A stretch of 30,054 nt of DNA, from contig DATIYM010000052.1 of NCBI GenBank assembly GCA_035517615.1, positions 1 to 30,054 on the forward strand, read 5' to 3'. The DNA comes from AG25 sp035517615. Its GTDB lineage: Bacteria > Gemmatimonadota > Gemmatimonadetes > Gemmatimonadales > GWC2-71-9. The notes below the pieces were generated by a model that worked only from the letters and a program-made list of their open reading frames with translations, did not search any database and had not been told where the DNA came from. Position 1 is the stretch's first letter. Each line of letters opens with the position of its first letter. Positions 12,747 to 20,411 of the stretch are shown piece by piece. The position numbers and the translations under genes are program-made.

Positions 12747-13627
12747 AGGAACCGATTTAGTCCCGCTTCGAACCCCATCGGGCGCACCCCGAACACAGCC
12801 TCGATGGCGTTGCTTGGTGCAACGCTGCCTTCAGTCAGCATCTGCAGCTGATCGCTCGTGATTGGCGCGCGCGGACCAAGACGATCGCCCACCCGTGCGA
12901 GCACCCGGACAATTGGGAGCGGGACGTGGACCAGAGGACGAGGGTGGCCCGAAGCGCGCCCAATCATCCTGACGAACTGTTCGAACGTGAGTACCGCGGG
13001 ACCGCCGATCTCGAAGGTACCGCGAATCTCAGTGTCGATCGCAGCGCGCGTGAATGCCTCGGCCACGTCTTCGATCCAGATCGGCTGCAGCGGAAATTTT
13101 CCATCACCGAAGACCGCCACCACCGGCAGGTAGCGGTGAAGGTGGATCAGTAGCCCAATAGGCTGGCTTTCCGGCCCGTTGATGATCGTCGGACGGAGAA
13201 TCGCATGCCCGATCCCAGAGCGGCGCACGATCTCCTCACCCTCCCACTTGGTGCGATGGTACGCGGTGGCGCCCGGATCGGGGCGCGGCCCGATCGCGCT
13301 CATGTGCACGAACCGAGGCACCTCGGCGCCTTGTGCTGCACGCACGACGGCCGCCGTCCCCCTGACATGGACGGCTTCGAAGGTTGCCCCGCCGTGTTCA
13401 GCGATGATGCCGACGAGATGAATCACCGCGTGCGCGCCCTCGACGAGAACAGCCAGGGCCTTGGTGTTGCTCAGGTTTCCGGGAACGAGTTCGAGGGCCT
13501 GCGCTCGAGGAAATGGCAGCTGGCGAGGATCGCGCACCAACGCGCGAACGGTGTGGCCGAGCGTAACGAGGTGCTGCACAATGTGCCGGCCAACGAATCC
13601 GGTACCGCCGGTGACGGCGACGCGCAT
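12725..13627 (-). CDS. NAD(P)-binding SDR protein, nucleotide-sugar epimerase-like (NDUFA9/NmrA-like)
   Basis: 300 residues, normal for atypical short-chain dehydrogenases. The nucleotide-binding turn is VTGGTGFVG at 5-13. The Ser-Tyr-Lys set is Ser110 in HMSAIG, then Tyr123 and Lys127 in YHRTK, so the catalytic residues are present. The LRPTIINGPE and PIWIEDVAEA segments are typical of the complex I NDUFA9-related and epimerase-like branch, which act on or bind NAD(P)H near the membrane. The substrate cannot be assigned. The start is 15 bases after the stop codon of the HD-GYP gene on the same strand, so the two are probably co-transcribed, but this pairing does not suggest a shared pathway. 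Only a weak ribosome site (GGCGAAG) is visible. Confidence 0.88.
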   Translation of the reverse strand: MRVAVTGGTGFVGRHIVQHLVTLGHTVRALVRDPRQLPFPRAQALELVPGNLSNTKALAVLVEGAHAVIHLVGIIAEHGGATFEAVHVRGTAAVVRAAQGAEVPRFVHMSAIGPRPDPGATAYHRTKWEGEEIVRRSGIGHAILRPTIINGPESQPIGLLIHLHRYLPVVAVFGDGKFPLQPIWIEDVAEAFTRAAIDTEIRGTFEIGGPAVLTFEQFVRMIGRASGHPRPLVHVPLPIVRVLARVGDRLGPRAPITSDQLQMLTEGSVAPSNAIEAVFGVRPMGFEAGLNRFLKHRTRG

Positions 13628-13642
13628 GGCTTCGCCGGGAGG

Positions 13643-14716
13643 CTAGACTCCGGTTCCCTCGTCCAGGAAAATCAGCGTCCGCCGGCGGCCGACGACGGCG
13701 CGGAGTGCGTCCAGGACTTTCGGATCGAGGACGGTGCCGGACAGCTCAGCCATGCGCTCGACGGTCGCTTCGGGAGTGAGCTTGTCCTGGTAGGGCCGCG
13801 ATGTGCAGAGCGCGTCGTAGACTTCGGCGGCCGCAATGATTCGCCCACCCAGCGGGATCGCTTCGCCCTTCAGGCCGTCGGGATAGCCGGTGCCGTCCCA
13901 GCGCTCGTGATGCGAGCGGACCATCGCGATGATGTGCTCGAGATGCGGAAGTGGCTGGAGAATCTGTGACCCGATCAACACGTGCTGCTTGACATGCTCG
14001 AATTCTTCGGGCGTGAGCGGACCCTGCTTATTCAGCACGGCTTCACGCGTGCCGATCTTTCCCACGTCGTGCAGCCGGCCCCCCACCCGCACATGCTCGA
14101 CCTCCTCGTCGTTCAGGCCGAGCTGGGCAGCGATCGTCGCGGAGAGGTCCGCTACGCGGGCGGAGTGCCCACGCATGTAGGGGTCCTTGGCTTCGAGGGC
14201 GTTGACCAGCGCTTCGAGCGTAGCCACTGAGATCCGTTCGAGCTTCTGCCGTTCGCGTTGCAGCTCCACCGTTCGCGTGGTCACTTCCTCCTTGAGCCAC
14301 CGGTTCATCTCGCGGCTTTCCAGCTGCGATTCGCGGCGCTTGAGCGCGCGCTGCACGGCCCGCCCCAGATCCGCGAGCTCGATCGGCTTGGTGAGATAGT
14401 CCATTGCTCCTCGCTGCATGCACAAGGCCGCGCTGGTCGCGTCGTTGACGGCGGTGAGCATGAGGATGGCGAGATCCGTCTCGATGTCGATGGCTTGGGG
14501 GACAAGATCGACGCCGCTCGTTCCCGGCATGCGGATGTCACACAGCATCAGGGCGATCTTGTGTCGACGGAGCAGATCGAGTGCCTCCTCGCCCGAGCCG
14601 GCAGCATAGACCTCGAACTGCTGTTGCTGGAGGTATTTCTTGAGCGCGTTGCGGATCGGTTCTTCGTCGTCGACGACCAAAACCGAGACGTTGCCATCGA
14701 GAACTGGTGCGGACAC
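13643..14716 (-). CDS. Response regulator with HD-GYP domain, predicted cyclic-di-GMP phosphodiesterase
   Basis: 357 residues from a GTG at 14716, with AGGAG nine bases upstream. Receiver domain at about 10-125: acidic residues Asp16 and Asp17, phosphoacceptor Asp60 in LCDIRMPG, and Lys110 in YLTKPIE. A coiled coil of about 40 residues (125-165, rich in Glu and Arg) joins it to the HD-GYP domain at about 165-345. The metal-binding HD pair is His216-Asp217 in GRLHDVGKIG, and the GYP motif is in HHERWDGTGYPDG (277-279). All core residues are present, so it should cleave cyclic-di-GMP to linear pGpG or GMP in the cytoplasm when phosphorylated. The partner kinase is not here. A 7-bp hairpin overlaps its ribosome site. 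Confidence 0.95.
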   Translation of the reverse strand: MSAPVLDGNVSVLVVDDEEPIRNALKKYLQQQQFEVYAAGSGEEALDLLRRHKIALMLCDIRMPGTSGVDLVPQAIDIETDLAILMLTAVNDATSAALCMQRGAMDYLTKPIELADLGRAVQRALKRRESQLESREMNRWLKEEVTTRTVELQRERQKLERISVATLEALVNALEAKDPYMRGHSARVADLSATIAAQLGLNDEEVEHVRVGGRLHDVGKIGTREAVLNKQGPLTPEEFEHVKQHVLIGSQILQPLPHLEHIIAMVRSHHERWDGTGYPDGLKGEAIPLGGRIIAAAEVYDALCTSRPYQDKLTPEATVERMAELSGTVLDPKVLDALRAVVGRRRTLIFLDEGTGV

Positions 14717-14727
14717 TAGATCGGGCT

Positions 14728-14744
14728 CCTCGCCTCAGGCGAGG
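14728..14744 (-). promoter_or_regulatory. Hairpin overlapping the ribosome site of the HD-GYP gene
   Basis: CCTCGCC (14728-14734) pairs with GGCGAGG (14738-14744). On the minus strand the AGGAG Shine-Dalgarno sequence at 14730-14726 has its first three bases in the stem. It could limit translation of the downstream gene or be a weak terminator remnant of mqnD; no T-run follows. Confidence 0.4.
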
Positions 14745-14780
14745 CCTAAAATGCGGTTTGGGGCATCAAGACGCCAGCGT

Positions 14781-15656
14781 TCAGTCCACTGCGCTGACGA
14801 AGTGCACTTCGATGGCCTCGGGAATGATCCCGGCGCCGGCGGCGCGGGTCAGCAGCTCGGTCACGGCGCGCCGCCCGGTGGGGCCATAGTCGACCGTAAA
14901 GCGGTTCACATACATGCCTACGAAGCGGTCGGTATCGCGCAGGTCGAGTCCGCGGCTGAACTGGCGGGCATGAACGAGGGCTTCCTGCCGGTGTGCCAGG
15001 GCGTACTCGATGCTGGCTTTCAGGTCGCGTGCGATCTCGCGCATCAGGTCGTCTCCGAGGTCGCGGCGGACGACGTTGCCGCCGAGCGGTAAGGGAAGCC
15101 CCGTTTCCGCATACCACCATTCGCCCATATCTGCCCAGAGATGGAGACCACCCTGCTCGTGCGTGATCTGTCCTTCATGAATGAGCAGGCCCAGATCGGC
15201 CTTGCCTTTTGCAACGTAGTCTTCGATCTGGTCGAACGGCACCACCACGGGCTCGAACTCCGGCTGATAGAGTCGCAGCGTCAGGTACGCAGTCGTCAGG
15301 ACTCCCGGAATGGCGATGCGCAGCCCCGCGCATGCGGCGCGCGCATCCGGGGGGGCCTTTGAGCGCGCGACGAGACGCGGGCCGTACCGATCGCCGATGC
15401 TGGCGCCATGGGCGAGAAGCGCGTAGCGCTCCGCCAGGTACGCATAGGCGTGCAGCGACACCGCACTGACCTCGAGCTCACCGGTGCGGGCCCGCTGGTT
15501 AAGCGACTCGATATCCGCGAGCTCGTGCACGTAACGCCGTGCCCCGGTGTCGATCCGGCCTACGGCAAGCGGCCAGAACATGAACGCGTCGTCCGCGTCG
15601 GGGCTGTGAGCGACTCGAATCGTGCGCGGCCTAGAGCGATCGGCGGAAGTAGTCAT
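14781..15656 (-). CDS. mqnD: 1,4-dihydroxy-6-naphthoate synthase (futalosine menaquinone pathway)
   Basis: 291 residues, close to the family norm. The protein shows the periplasmic-binding-like fold of MqnD: the N-terminal SPDADDAFMFWPL matches the SPxPNDxFxF motif, ALLAHGASIGDRYGP lies near residue 80-93, and LLIHEGQ holds the proposed catalytic His160. It should convert cyclic dehypoxanthine futalosine to 1,4-dihydroxy-6-naphthoate in menaquinone synthesis, in the cytoplasm. No other mqn gene is in the window. TAGATT (15672-15667) ends ten bases before the ATG, so the leader may be only a few bases. The HD-GYP gene follows after 64 bases on the same strand. Members of this fold also include solute receptors, but the motif set favours MqnD. 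Confidence 0.9.
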   Translation of the reverse strand: MTTSADRSRPRTIRVAHSPDADDAFMFWPLAVGRIDTGARRYVHELADIESLNQRARTGELEVSAVSLHAYAYLAERYALLAHGASIGDRYGPRLVARSKAPPDARAACAGLRIAIPGVLTTAYLTLRLYQPEFEPVVVPFDQIEDYVAKGKADLGLLIHEGQITHEQGGLHLWADMGEWWYAETGLPLPLGGNVVRRDLGDDLMREIARDLKASIEYALAHRQEALVHARQFSRGLDLRDTDRFVGMYVNRFTVDYGPTGRRAVTELLTRAAGAGIIPEAIEVHFVSAVD

Positions 15657-15733
15657 GAGAACGGGGAATCTAACTGGCAGGATTGCGCCCGCGAACGTAG
15701 AGTATCGCTCATGCGGCCTACGGCTCTTGGCTC

Positions 15734-16066
15734 ATGACGGTCCCGTTTCCAGGTCAGGAACGAGCCCGGCACATGGGTGAGCTGAAGCGCGGTGCAGCGC
15801 GGTGGAACGTGTTTCTCGAGCTCGAGCCCGATGCGGCAGTCGGGGGCGTGCGCGGCCGCGTCCATTTTGTCGGTGCCGACCGGCACCGCTCGACCGCCTG
15901 GGTGTTTCTCGAGCCCACCGAGCGCGAGGTGCAGGATCGGTTCTCGGAGTTCTCCGCGGTCGAGCTGTGGCATTTCGTGGCGGCGCTCGAGGAATCGCCC
16001 GCCGCGCCATCGGCGTCAGTTGCTCCGCCGCCCCGTCCCGCAACGCCTCCCGCCTCCCGGCCCTGA
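15734..16066 (+). CDS. Small hypothetical protein with Pro/Ala-rich tail
   Basis: 110 residues from the ATG at 15734. The core (about 20-85) reads as beta strands with RWNVFLELEPD, RGRVHFVGADRHRSTAWVFL and VELWHFVAALEE; the tail after 88 is Pro/Ala/Ser-rich and probably disordered. No signal peptide, membrane segment or known motif. It is divergent from mqnD with 77 bases between the start codons. The stop codon lies two bases before the TTG of the lipoprotein gene, so the two are probably one transcript. A tiny frame of eight codons at 15711-15737 overlaps its ATG and might couple translation. I do not recognise the family. Confidence 0.65.
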   Translation: MTVPFPGQERARHMGELKRGAARWNVFLELEPDAAVGGVRGRVHFVGADRHRSTAWVFLEPTEREVQDRFSEFSAVELWHFVAALEESPAAPSASVAPPPRPATPPASRP

Positions 16067-16068
16067 GC

Positions 16069-16629
16069 TTGGCGGCTTGCTCCCGCCGTGGCCGTTACGT
16101 GCTTCTTGCGGTCACGGCCGTGGCCTGCGCCGGCCCCTCCCGCCGCGGTGACACCATGGGGGTACAAACGCTGGGCCGTTGGGAGTGGTACGGGCGGATC
16201 ACGTTCGAGCCTGATTCGCAACTGACCATCATGCGACTGGGGATCGACACGGCGCCGCGACCGAGCGGCGCCCAGGCCGATGCCCATGAGGATGTCGTTC
16301 TCATTCGCTACGACTTCGACCCGTCGCCCGCGCTGGGAGACGAATACGCGCTGACTCTCGGACTGAGTTTACGGCGCGCGCGCGACCTGAAACCGGGAGT
16401 CGCGTATTCCTTGGGCGGCGACGGCGCCCCGATTCCCGCGCACGCGACGGTGACGTGTTTGTGCGCTCCGCTGCGCGAAGACTCGGTGCGTGGAGCACTC
16501 ACGCTTGCGACGCGCGGTATGCGGCAGCTGACAGGCCGAGTGGACGCGGTGGTGTATTTTACGGAATGGAACGACGGGTCGAGGCATCGCACCTACTTTG
16601 TCCACCAGCGCTTTGACGCGATCAAGTAG
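16069..16629 (+). CDS. Lipoprotein of unknown function
   Basis: The likely start is the TTG at 16069 (186 residues); the longer open frame upstream is a shadow of the previous gene. An N-terminal basic stretch and LLAVTAVACAGPS give a lipobox ending at about Cys20, so it should be lipid-anchored. The mature part is beta-rich with an RWEWYGRITFEPDSQLTIMR segment, a central VVLIRYDFDPS strand and a C-terminus with GRVDAVVYFTEWNDGSRH. I do not recognise the family. The outer-membrane barrel gene starts inside its last codons in another frame, so the two are translated together, and a lipoprotein partner for the barrel is a reasonable guess. Confidence 0.68.
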   Translation: MAACSRRGRYVLLAVTAVACAGPSRRGDTMGVQTLGRWEWYGRITFEPDSQLTIMRLGIDTAPRPSGAQADAHEDVVLIRYDFDPSPALGDEYALTLGLSLRRARDLKPGVAYSLGGDGAPIPAHATVTCLCAPLREDSVRGALTLATRGMRQLTGRVDAVVYFTEWNDGSRHRTYFVHQRFDAIK

Positions 16630-18253
16630 AGTTCTCGCCTCAGCGGCGTTCCTGCTCGCTTCACTGGCTCGTCCCCAGATCGGTCAGAGCAGCGGCGCGT
16701 TGCAGCCGCCTGCCGCCCCCATCATCGACACCGTCATCGTCATCACTCACAACGTTTTTGAAAGCAGCGATTTTCAGATCGGATTTTTGACGAGGATGGC
16801 GAACGCGATCCACGTCAAGACGCATTCGTCCATTATTCGTAACACGCTGCTCCTCAATCCGGGCGAGCCCTATGACTCGGCCCGCGCCCTCGAAAGCGAG
16901 CGTGCACTGCGCGGATTGAATGTGTTCCGCGACGTCAAAATCGATACGGTTCGCGTAGGTGAGAAGCTCGCGCTCCGGGTGGAAACGGCGGACGGTTGGA
17001 GCACGAAACCGCAGGTCAACATCGCCTCCGCCGATGGTGACGTCACCTGGCAGCTCGGCATGATCGAGGAGAACCTATTCGGTACGGCAACCTCGTTCAC
17101 CGCACTCTATACCAACACGCCGGATCGGGATTACACGTCGTTCCTCTACCAGAACCCGCATCTGTTCAGCTCCCGAATACACGTGCTTGGTCTCTTTCAA
17201 TCGCTGTCCGATGGCAACCGGGGTTCGTGGGCGATCGGGCTGCCCTTCTACGAGACTTCTGCGCCCTGGGCGGCCGGAACGGGGGGCGAGGCGGCGACGC
17301 AGCGCATCCTGCAATTTCGGGACGGGCAGCTGCTCGACTACAGCGGCCGGTACGCGGCTGACGTGGCTGCGCAGGGTGAGCCTGTCGTTTATCTCGGACG
17401 CCACGCACTCCGCTTCGGCCTCGGAGTTGGCCACGCCCTCCACGCGACCACGCACGACTACACGCGGCTCTGGGTGAACGCCGCGTGGAGGCGGGAGGAC
17501 TTCGCTCCCGAATCGGCATCGGTGGTCCCGTACTCACAATTCGTGACGGTGGGCGCAGGCCTCGAGTTTGCTCGGGCGCGCTACGCCATTTTGCAGCGCT
17601 TCAACACCTACGGCCGGCGCGAAGACGTGAACCTCTCGACGACGTTCCGGTTCGGCTTCTGGGCGGCACCGCAAGCGTTCGGATACCCCCAAGGTCAGGC
17701 GGGAGTGGGTGCCGAGGCGAGCGGACAGTGGAGCGGGGTATGGCCCGGCGGATTCGCGCTGTTCCGCGCCGCAACGAACGGCGTTTACAATGGCAGCGCC
17801 GTCGACTCGAGCCGCGTCCACGGCTCGATCACCGTGGCGAGCCAGAACTTCGAGCTGCAGACGATTCTCGTGCATTTCGAAGGTGGCCTGCTCCGCAAAC
17901 CCAAGCCCGGCGGGGAGTTCGATCCGTGGGTCGATCAGACTGGTCCCCGGTTGTTCGGGGCGCACGCGTTTACCGGGACGCGCACGGTGTGGCTCGCGGT
18001 CGAAGATCGCTTTGTCATTGCGGACGATTTCATGGGGCTCGTAGGGGTGGGGATCGCCCCGTTCTTCGACTGGGGCGGCGCCTGGTTCGACGACGAGGCC
18101 GCCCGGACAGGGAATGATTTCGGTCTGGCGCTCCGACTCGGGCCGACGCGCGCCGTGCGCGGCGACGTCGTCGAGTTTGCCTTTGGCTGGCGGTTCGGCC
18201 CTGACGTGCAAAACCACATCGCCCTCTCGATTCGGCGTGGAATAGGCTTCTAG
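16598..18253 (+). CDS. Outer-membrane beta-barrel protein, Omp85/BamA-like
   Basis: 551 residues from a TTG at 16598; a second TTG at 16613 is possible. Both give the same signal peptide region (SSRVLASAAFLLASLA). Residues about 45-115 look like one POTRA domain: IIRNTLLLNPGEPYDSARAL and then ERALRGLNVFRDVKI is the usual POTRA helix-strand motif. The rest is a long run of beta strands with aromatic girdles and a terminal Phe (IRRGIGF), as expected for a barrel inserted by the BAM complex. With one POTRA it is shorter than BamA or TamA (3-5), so it is probably a relative rather than the essential assembly protein. The overlap with the lipoprotein gene is 32 bases. The function and cargo are unknown. 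Confidence 0.82.
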   Translation: MSTSALTRSSRVLASAAFLLASLARPQIGQSSGALQPPAAPIIDTVIVITHNVFESSDFQIGFLTRMANAIHVKTHSSIIRNTLLLNPGEPYDSARALESERALRGLNVFRDVKIDTVRVGEKLALRVETADGWSTKPQVNIASADGDVTWQLGMIEENLFGTATSFTALYTNTPDRDYTSFLYQNPHLFSSRIHVLGLFQSLSDGNRGSWAIGLPFYETSAPWAAGTGGEAATQRILQFRDGQLLDYSGRYAADVAAQGEPVVYLGRHALRFGLGVGHALHATTHDYTRLWVNAAWRREDFAPESASVVPYSQFVTVGAGLEFARARYAILQRFNTYGRREDVNLSTTFRFGFWAAPQAFGYPQGQAGVGAEASGQWSGVWPGGFALFRAATNGVYNGSAVDSSRVHGSITVASQNFELQTILVHFEGGLLRKPKPGGEFDPWVDQTGPRLFGAHAFTGTRTVWLAVEDRFVIADDFMGLVGVGIAPFFDWGGAWFDDEAARTGNDFGLALRLGPTRAVRGDVVEFAFGWRFGPDVQNHIALSIRRGIGF

Positions 18254-18321
18254 ACCCCCCGTTTCGTCTTCTTCACCCGTTGTTCACGTCGGCTTCCCCC
18301 GCTCGCCAGTGTGTTGAAACC

Positions 18322-18388
18322 TGACCGCGGTCATTGACGTTGTGTATCGAGTCCAATATTATACCGCATCCAAACTTGACCAGGGTCA
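18322..18388 (+). promoter_or_regulatory. Promoter flanked by two matching palindromic operators (TetR-type autoregulation)
   Basis: A consensus-like promoter, TTGACG (18334-18339), 17 bases, TATTAT (18357-18362), lies between two copies of TGACCNNGGTCA: 18322-18333 (GC centre) and 18377-18388 (AG centre). Each is preceded by AACC or AACT and followed by AT. The first touches the -35 box; the second covers about +9 to +20 and overlaps the AGGG ribosome site of the TetR gene. Confidence 0.8.
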
Positions 18389-18393
18389 TAAAC

Positions 18394-19008
18394 ATGGCGG
18401 TTCCGGAAGTCTCGCGCCGAGAGCGCAAGAAAGAAGAAACGAAGGACCGGATCTTTCAGGCGGCGTGCGCGCTGTTCAAGCAGCGCGGCGTCGAGCAAAC
18501 GACGGTCGAGGAGATCTGCGAGAAGGCCGACGTCGCCAAGGGCACGTTCTTCAACTACTTCCCCTACAAGGAAGCCGTGCTCCGCTACGTCGCGGAAACA
18601 TGGTTCGGACAGGCGCAGGAAGAATCCTCCGCGATCTTCGCCCGTCCCGGCCGGCTGGCGCCGCAGCTGATTCGGATGTTCTCCGAACTGGCCGCGTTCT
18701 ACGAGCAGGAGCGGGCGCTCGCCCCGCACGTGCTGCGCGAATGGATGCAGAACCAGTACTCCGGCGACGACGAGATGTGCGAGCGCTGGGACGAGTTCGC
18801 CGTGACGCTCATCAAGAAGCTCCAGGCGTCGGGCGAGATTCGGGACGACGAAGACGCCGAGCGGATCGCCCGCGTGCTGCAGTCGGTGCACCAGGTGACG
18901 ATTCTCGAGTATGTGGCAAGTCCCACCCCGCCGTTTCCGCTGCGCAACGAGCTGCGGCGCCGGTTGACCCTCGCCCTCGAGGGTCTGGCATCATCCAAAG
19001 GGAAGTGA
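18394..19008 (+). CDS. TetR family transcriptional repressor of the efflux operon
   Basis: 204 residues from the ATG at 18394 (MAVPEVSRRERKKEETKDR). An upstream ATG at 18334 is rejected because it would read through the promoter and operator. The TetR N-terminal helix-turn-helix lies at about 20-60 with RIFQAACALFKQRGVEQTTV and VAKGTFFNYFPYKEAVL, the family signature. The rest is the helical ligand-binding and dimerisation domain with no recognised ligand. Two TGACCNNGGTCA palindromes around its own promoter are the expected sites. The outer-membrane factor gene begins two bases after its stop codon, so the repressor and pump genes share one transcript and the repressor should control all of them. 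The inducer is unknown. Confidence 0.95.
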   Translation: MAVPEVSRRERKKEETKDRIFQAACALFKQRGVEQTTVEEICEKADVAKGTFFNYFPYKEAVLRYVAETWFGQAQEESSAIFARPGRLAPQLIRMFSELAAFYEQERALAPHVLREWMQNQYSGDDEMCERWDEFAVTLIKKLQASGEIRDDEDAERIARVLQSVHQVTILEYVASPTPPFPLRNELRRRLTLALEGLASSKGK

Positions 19009-19010
19009 TC

Positions 19011-20411
19011 ATGAACCGCATGACACCGGTGTTCTTCATGGTGGCGGCGTTCGCAGGTCGAGCCGCCGCGCAAGCGCCAGCTGACACGATACGAATGACG
19101 CTGGCGGATGCCATCAATCGCGCCCAGGAGCAGGCGGTCGACGTGCGGATTGCGCGTGCGGATGTGCGCGATGCGAACGGCCAGGTCCGCCAGGCCTTTT
19201 CCGGTGCGCTCCCGCAGGTCACGGGCACGTTCCTGTACACGCGCCAGTTCGCCTCGATCTATTCCGGTCTGGGCGGCGCCAACGATTCACTCGCGAACCT
19301 GTTCAAGGACACGCCTTTCGGCGCACCGAATAACTGGAATTTCCAACTGCAGGCGACGCAGTTGTTGTGGTCGGGCGGCAAACTGGGCGCCCGTCTCAAG
19401 GCGGCGAAGTCGTTCCGCGAAGCTGCAAGCAATCGTCAAGTCGAGACGGAGTCAGACGTCACGCTGGCGGTGACGCGAGCGTACTGGGAGGCCGCGCTCG
19501 AGAAGCGCATGCTCGCCATCGCCGTGGACAATCTCGAACAGGCGCAGGATCACCTGCATCAGGTGTCGCTCTACCGGCAGGCAGGCACGCGCGCGGAGTA
19601 CGACTTATTGCGAGCGCAGGTCGATGCCGCCAATCAGGAACCGTTGGTGGTCCAGGCTCGCAACCAGCTCGACGTCGCCGTACTCGACTTGAAGCGCCTG
19701 CTCAACATCCCGGCCGAGCAGCCGCTGGCGCTCGCGACGGCGCTCGAGTCGTCGGACGAAATGATTCCCGTGCCGACGGTCGACTCACTCGAGAATCCCG
19801 CGCGACCAGGTCTGGCGGCGGCCGACGCGACCGTGCGTGAGCAGGAGCAACTGCTCAAAGTCGCGCGCTCCGACTACTGGCCGACGCTGTCCTTGACGAC
19901 TACGTACACCCAACAGGCATTCCCGCTCGGCGTGTCGCCGTTCGGCGCGCAGTACCATGAAGGATGGAACGGCGAAGTACGGATCACGATTCCGATTTTC
20001 AACGGGTTCCGAACCGGCGGCCAGGTGGATCAGGCACGCGCCAACCTGGAGCGTGCCCAGGCACAGCGCGACGGACTCAAGCAGCAAATCAATCTCGAAG
20101 TGGCGCGAGCATGGGGAGAGCTCGAGCGCGCGCGCTCGTTGCTCGCCGCCCGGCAGCAGACCGTCCGGCAGGCGCAGCGCGCGCAGTATCTCGCCGGCGT
20201 GCGCTATACCAACGGCATGGCGACGCAGCTCGACGTGAGCGATGCCCGTGTGTCCGCGGCGCAGGCCGAGGTGAACCAGGTGCAGGCGACGCGGGACTAC
20301 CTCGTGGCGCTGGCGGAGCTCGAGCGCGCGCTCGGCCGGCCGTTGCCGGTCGAGCGGCAGCCGATTGAACACGTGGCGGTGATTCCCAACCAGAAGGAAG
20401 CCAACCCATGA
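19011..20411 (+). CDS. Outer-membrane efflux factor, TolC family
   Basis: 466 residues with a signal peptide (TPVFFMVAAFAGRAAA, cut before QAPAD). The protein shows the two-fold repeat of TolC: a first half with LADAINRAQEQAVDVRIARA and GALPQVTGTFLYTRQFA, and a second half with SDYWPTLSLTTTYTQQA and RITIPIFNGFRTGGQVDQARA. Long Ala/Gln/Glu helices form the periplasmic tunnel and the Thr/Tyr/Phe-rich strands the trimeric barrel. The family exports drugs, toxins or other small molecules across the outer membrane as the last part of a tripartite pump. It starts two bases after the TetR stop codon; its last bases overlap the membrane-fusion gene by four (ATGA). The length is normal. Confidence 0.95.
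   Translation: MNRMTPVFFMVAAFAGRAAAQAPADTIRMTLADAINRAQEQAVDVRIARADVRDANGQVRQAFSGALPQVTGTFLYTRQFASIYSGLGGANDSLANLFKDTPFGAPNNWNFQLQATQLLWSGGKLGARLKAAKSFREAASNRQVETESDVTLAVTRAYWEAALEKRMLAIAVDNLEQAQDHLHQVSLYRQAGTRAEYDLLRAQVDAANQEPLVVQARNQLDVAVLDLKRLLNIPAEQPLALATALESSDEMIPVPTVDSLENPARPGLAAADATVREQEQLLKVARSDYWPTLSLTTTYTQQAFPLGVSPFGAQYHEGWNGEVRITIPIFNGFRTGGQVDQARANLERAQAQRDGLKQQINLEVARAWGELERARSLLAARQQTVRQAQRAQYLAGVRYTNGMATQLDVSDARVSAAQAEVNQVQATRDYLVALAELERALGRPLPVERQPIEHVAVIPNQKEANP

Noticed and set aside
18342..19010. N-terminal extension of the outer-membrane factor frame
   Set aside because: The frame is open through the TetR gene, but the extension is a shadow of TetR. The ATG at 19011 begins a normal signal peptide.
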